Shown in pieces: positions 63,622 to 64,000 of a stretch of DNA of 64,000 nt; position 1 is the stretch's first letter, and each line of letters starts with the position of its first letter. Source of the stretch: Desulfatitalea tepidiphila (lineage in GTDB: Bacteria; Desulfobacterota; Desulfobacteria; Desulfobacterales; Desulfosarcinaceae); assembly GCF_001293685.1 (NCBI RefSeq), contig NZ_BCAG01000003.1, positions 2,272,501 through 2,336,500 on the forward strand. The letters are read 5' to 3'. Below the pieces are notes generated by a model that had not been told where the DNA came from, made no database searches, and saw only the letters and a program-made list of their open reading frames with translations. The translations under genes and the position numbers were made by a program.

Positions 63622-64000
63622 ATGGGGAAAGTATTTCGGCCAAGCAATCGCGAATCCAGCATCCTGTCTAAAATCGAATCTTCCAAGGAACACGCCCGGC
63701 GGCGAACCATCAGTTTGGCAAGAGATCATGTCGACACCCTCGGCAATGCGATTTCCATGAAGCTGGTGGAAAATCAGCTGGTGGAAACGACCAACAAAAA
63801 CAGCCTCGAAGAGCAGATCGTCAAGTGCATCGAGGGGCTGTGCCGGGCGGATGATTTCGACATCGATTACATGATCGCTCCTTATCGCCAGCTGGTGCAG
63901 CATCCCAACATCGTCAGTCTCTATGTGACCGCCTACCTGCTGGAAAAATTGATCAACCACAAATCGGTGGTGGATATCTACGGATCGGACAGCGAAATCT
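63622..64000 (+). CDS. Unknown protein, 5' part (leaves the right edge)
   Basis: An open frame from ATG at 63622 to the end of the window, 126 codons so far, preceded by AAGGCGGT. The visible protein is soluble and helical (MGKVFRPSNRESSILSKIES, ISMKLVENQLVETTNKNSLE, QLVQHPNIVSLYVTAYLLEK). The reading frame on the opposite strand here is a shadow. I do not recognise the family; downstream of recJ. Confidence 0.6.
   Translation, partial: MGKVFRPSNRESSILSKIESSKEHARRRTISLARDHVDTLGNAISMKLVENQLVETTNKNSLEEQIVKCIEGLCRADDFDIDYMIAPYRQLVQHPNIVSLYVTAYLLEKLINHKSVVDIYGSDSEI

Overview
The window looks like chromosome from a mesophilic sulfate-reducing-type deltaproteobacterium (Desulfobacterota, probably Desulfobacterales). 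This is an inference from gene content: a split F-type ATP synthase operon preceded by a bactofilin gene, a zapB-zapA-6S-rny-tyrS block, HdrB/HdrD-like iron-sulfur proteins around an FAD oxidase, a large acyl-CoA dehydrogenase with a sigma54 regulator, and several orphan two-component and sigma54 proteins. The only rRNA is the first ~365 nt of a 16S gene, leaving the left edge on the minus strand behind three tandem sigma70-type promoters. There are no phage genes, complete insertion sequences or CRISPR arrays; most of the window is housekeeping.

Layout. 1-5.8 kb (minus): 16S start, tyrS, rny, a candidate 6S RNA, zapA, zapB and a single-domain GlmU-type nucleotidyltransferase. 5.9-12 kb (minus): atpF'-F-H-A-G-D-C, ended by a strong terminator. 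12-18 kb (minus): mreB-mreC-mreD-mrdA-rodA-bactofilin, the rod-shape elongation set, interrupted by a small palindromic repeat between mreD and mrdA. 18.4-24.8 kb (minus): a serine hydrolase with an LD-carboxypeptidase, an acyl-CoA dehydrogenase, its probable sigma54 activator and a lipoprotein. 25.1-30.3 kb: tRNA-Pro(GGG), then a cell-envelope cluster holding three CsgG/FlgO-like proteins and a beta-barrel protein. 31-34.6 kb (plus): a three-gene 2-hydroxyacid dehydrogenase module. 34.6-42 kb: a membrane cyclase lacking part of its catalytic core, tex, dtd, a sigma54 response regulator and a PBP4-type peptidase. 42-48 kb (minus): folE2, a frameshifted ttcA-like gene, rpoZ, greA, tsaB and lon. 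48-51 kb (plus): prepilin peptidase, metallophosphoesterase and a Ser/Thr kinase-DUF1566 fusion. 51-61 kb (mainly minus): a Cys-rich YkgJ-type protein, a cyclic-nucleotide/CBS/nucleotidyltransferase protein, Mrp, an outer-membrane protein, a LysM protein, a lone receiver, a DUF151 protein, miaB and a DUF4911 protein. 61.7-64 kb (plus): recJ and a partial unknown gene.

The least explained structure is repetitive. (1) A ~305-bp element made almost entirely of nested inverted repeats occurs as two full copies (36.1 and 52.0 kb), one internally deleted copy (61.4 kb) and one end fragment (55.8 kb). The hairpin tip is identical between the full copies, while the arms differ by paired compensatory changes. 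(2) A ~155-bp quasi-palindromic MITE-like element occurs twice in inverted orientation (15.5 and 27.6 kb). Both families sit at gene ends and touch gene boundaries. Other points to check are the cyclase missing its first metal-binding segment, the CsgG-like cluster with a cysteine-free redoxin domain, the T8 frameshift in the ttcA-like gene, and leader hairpins before lon and greA.
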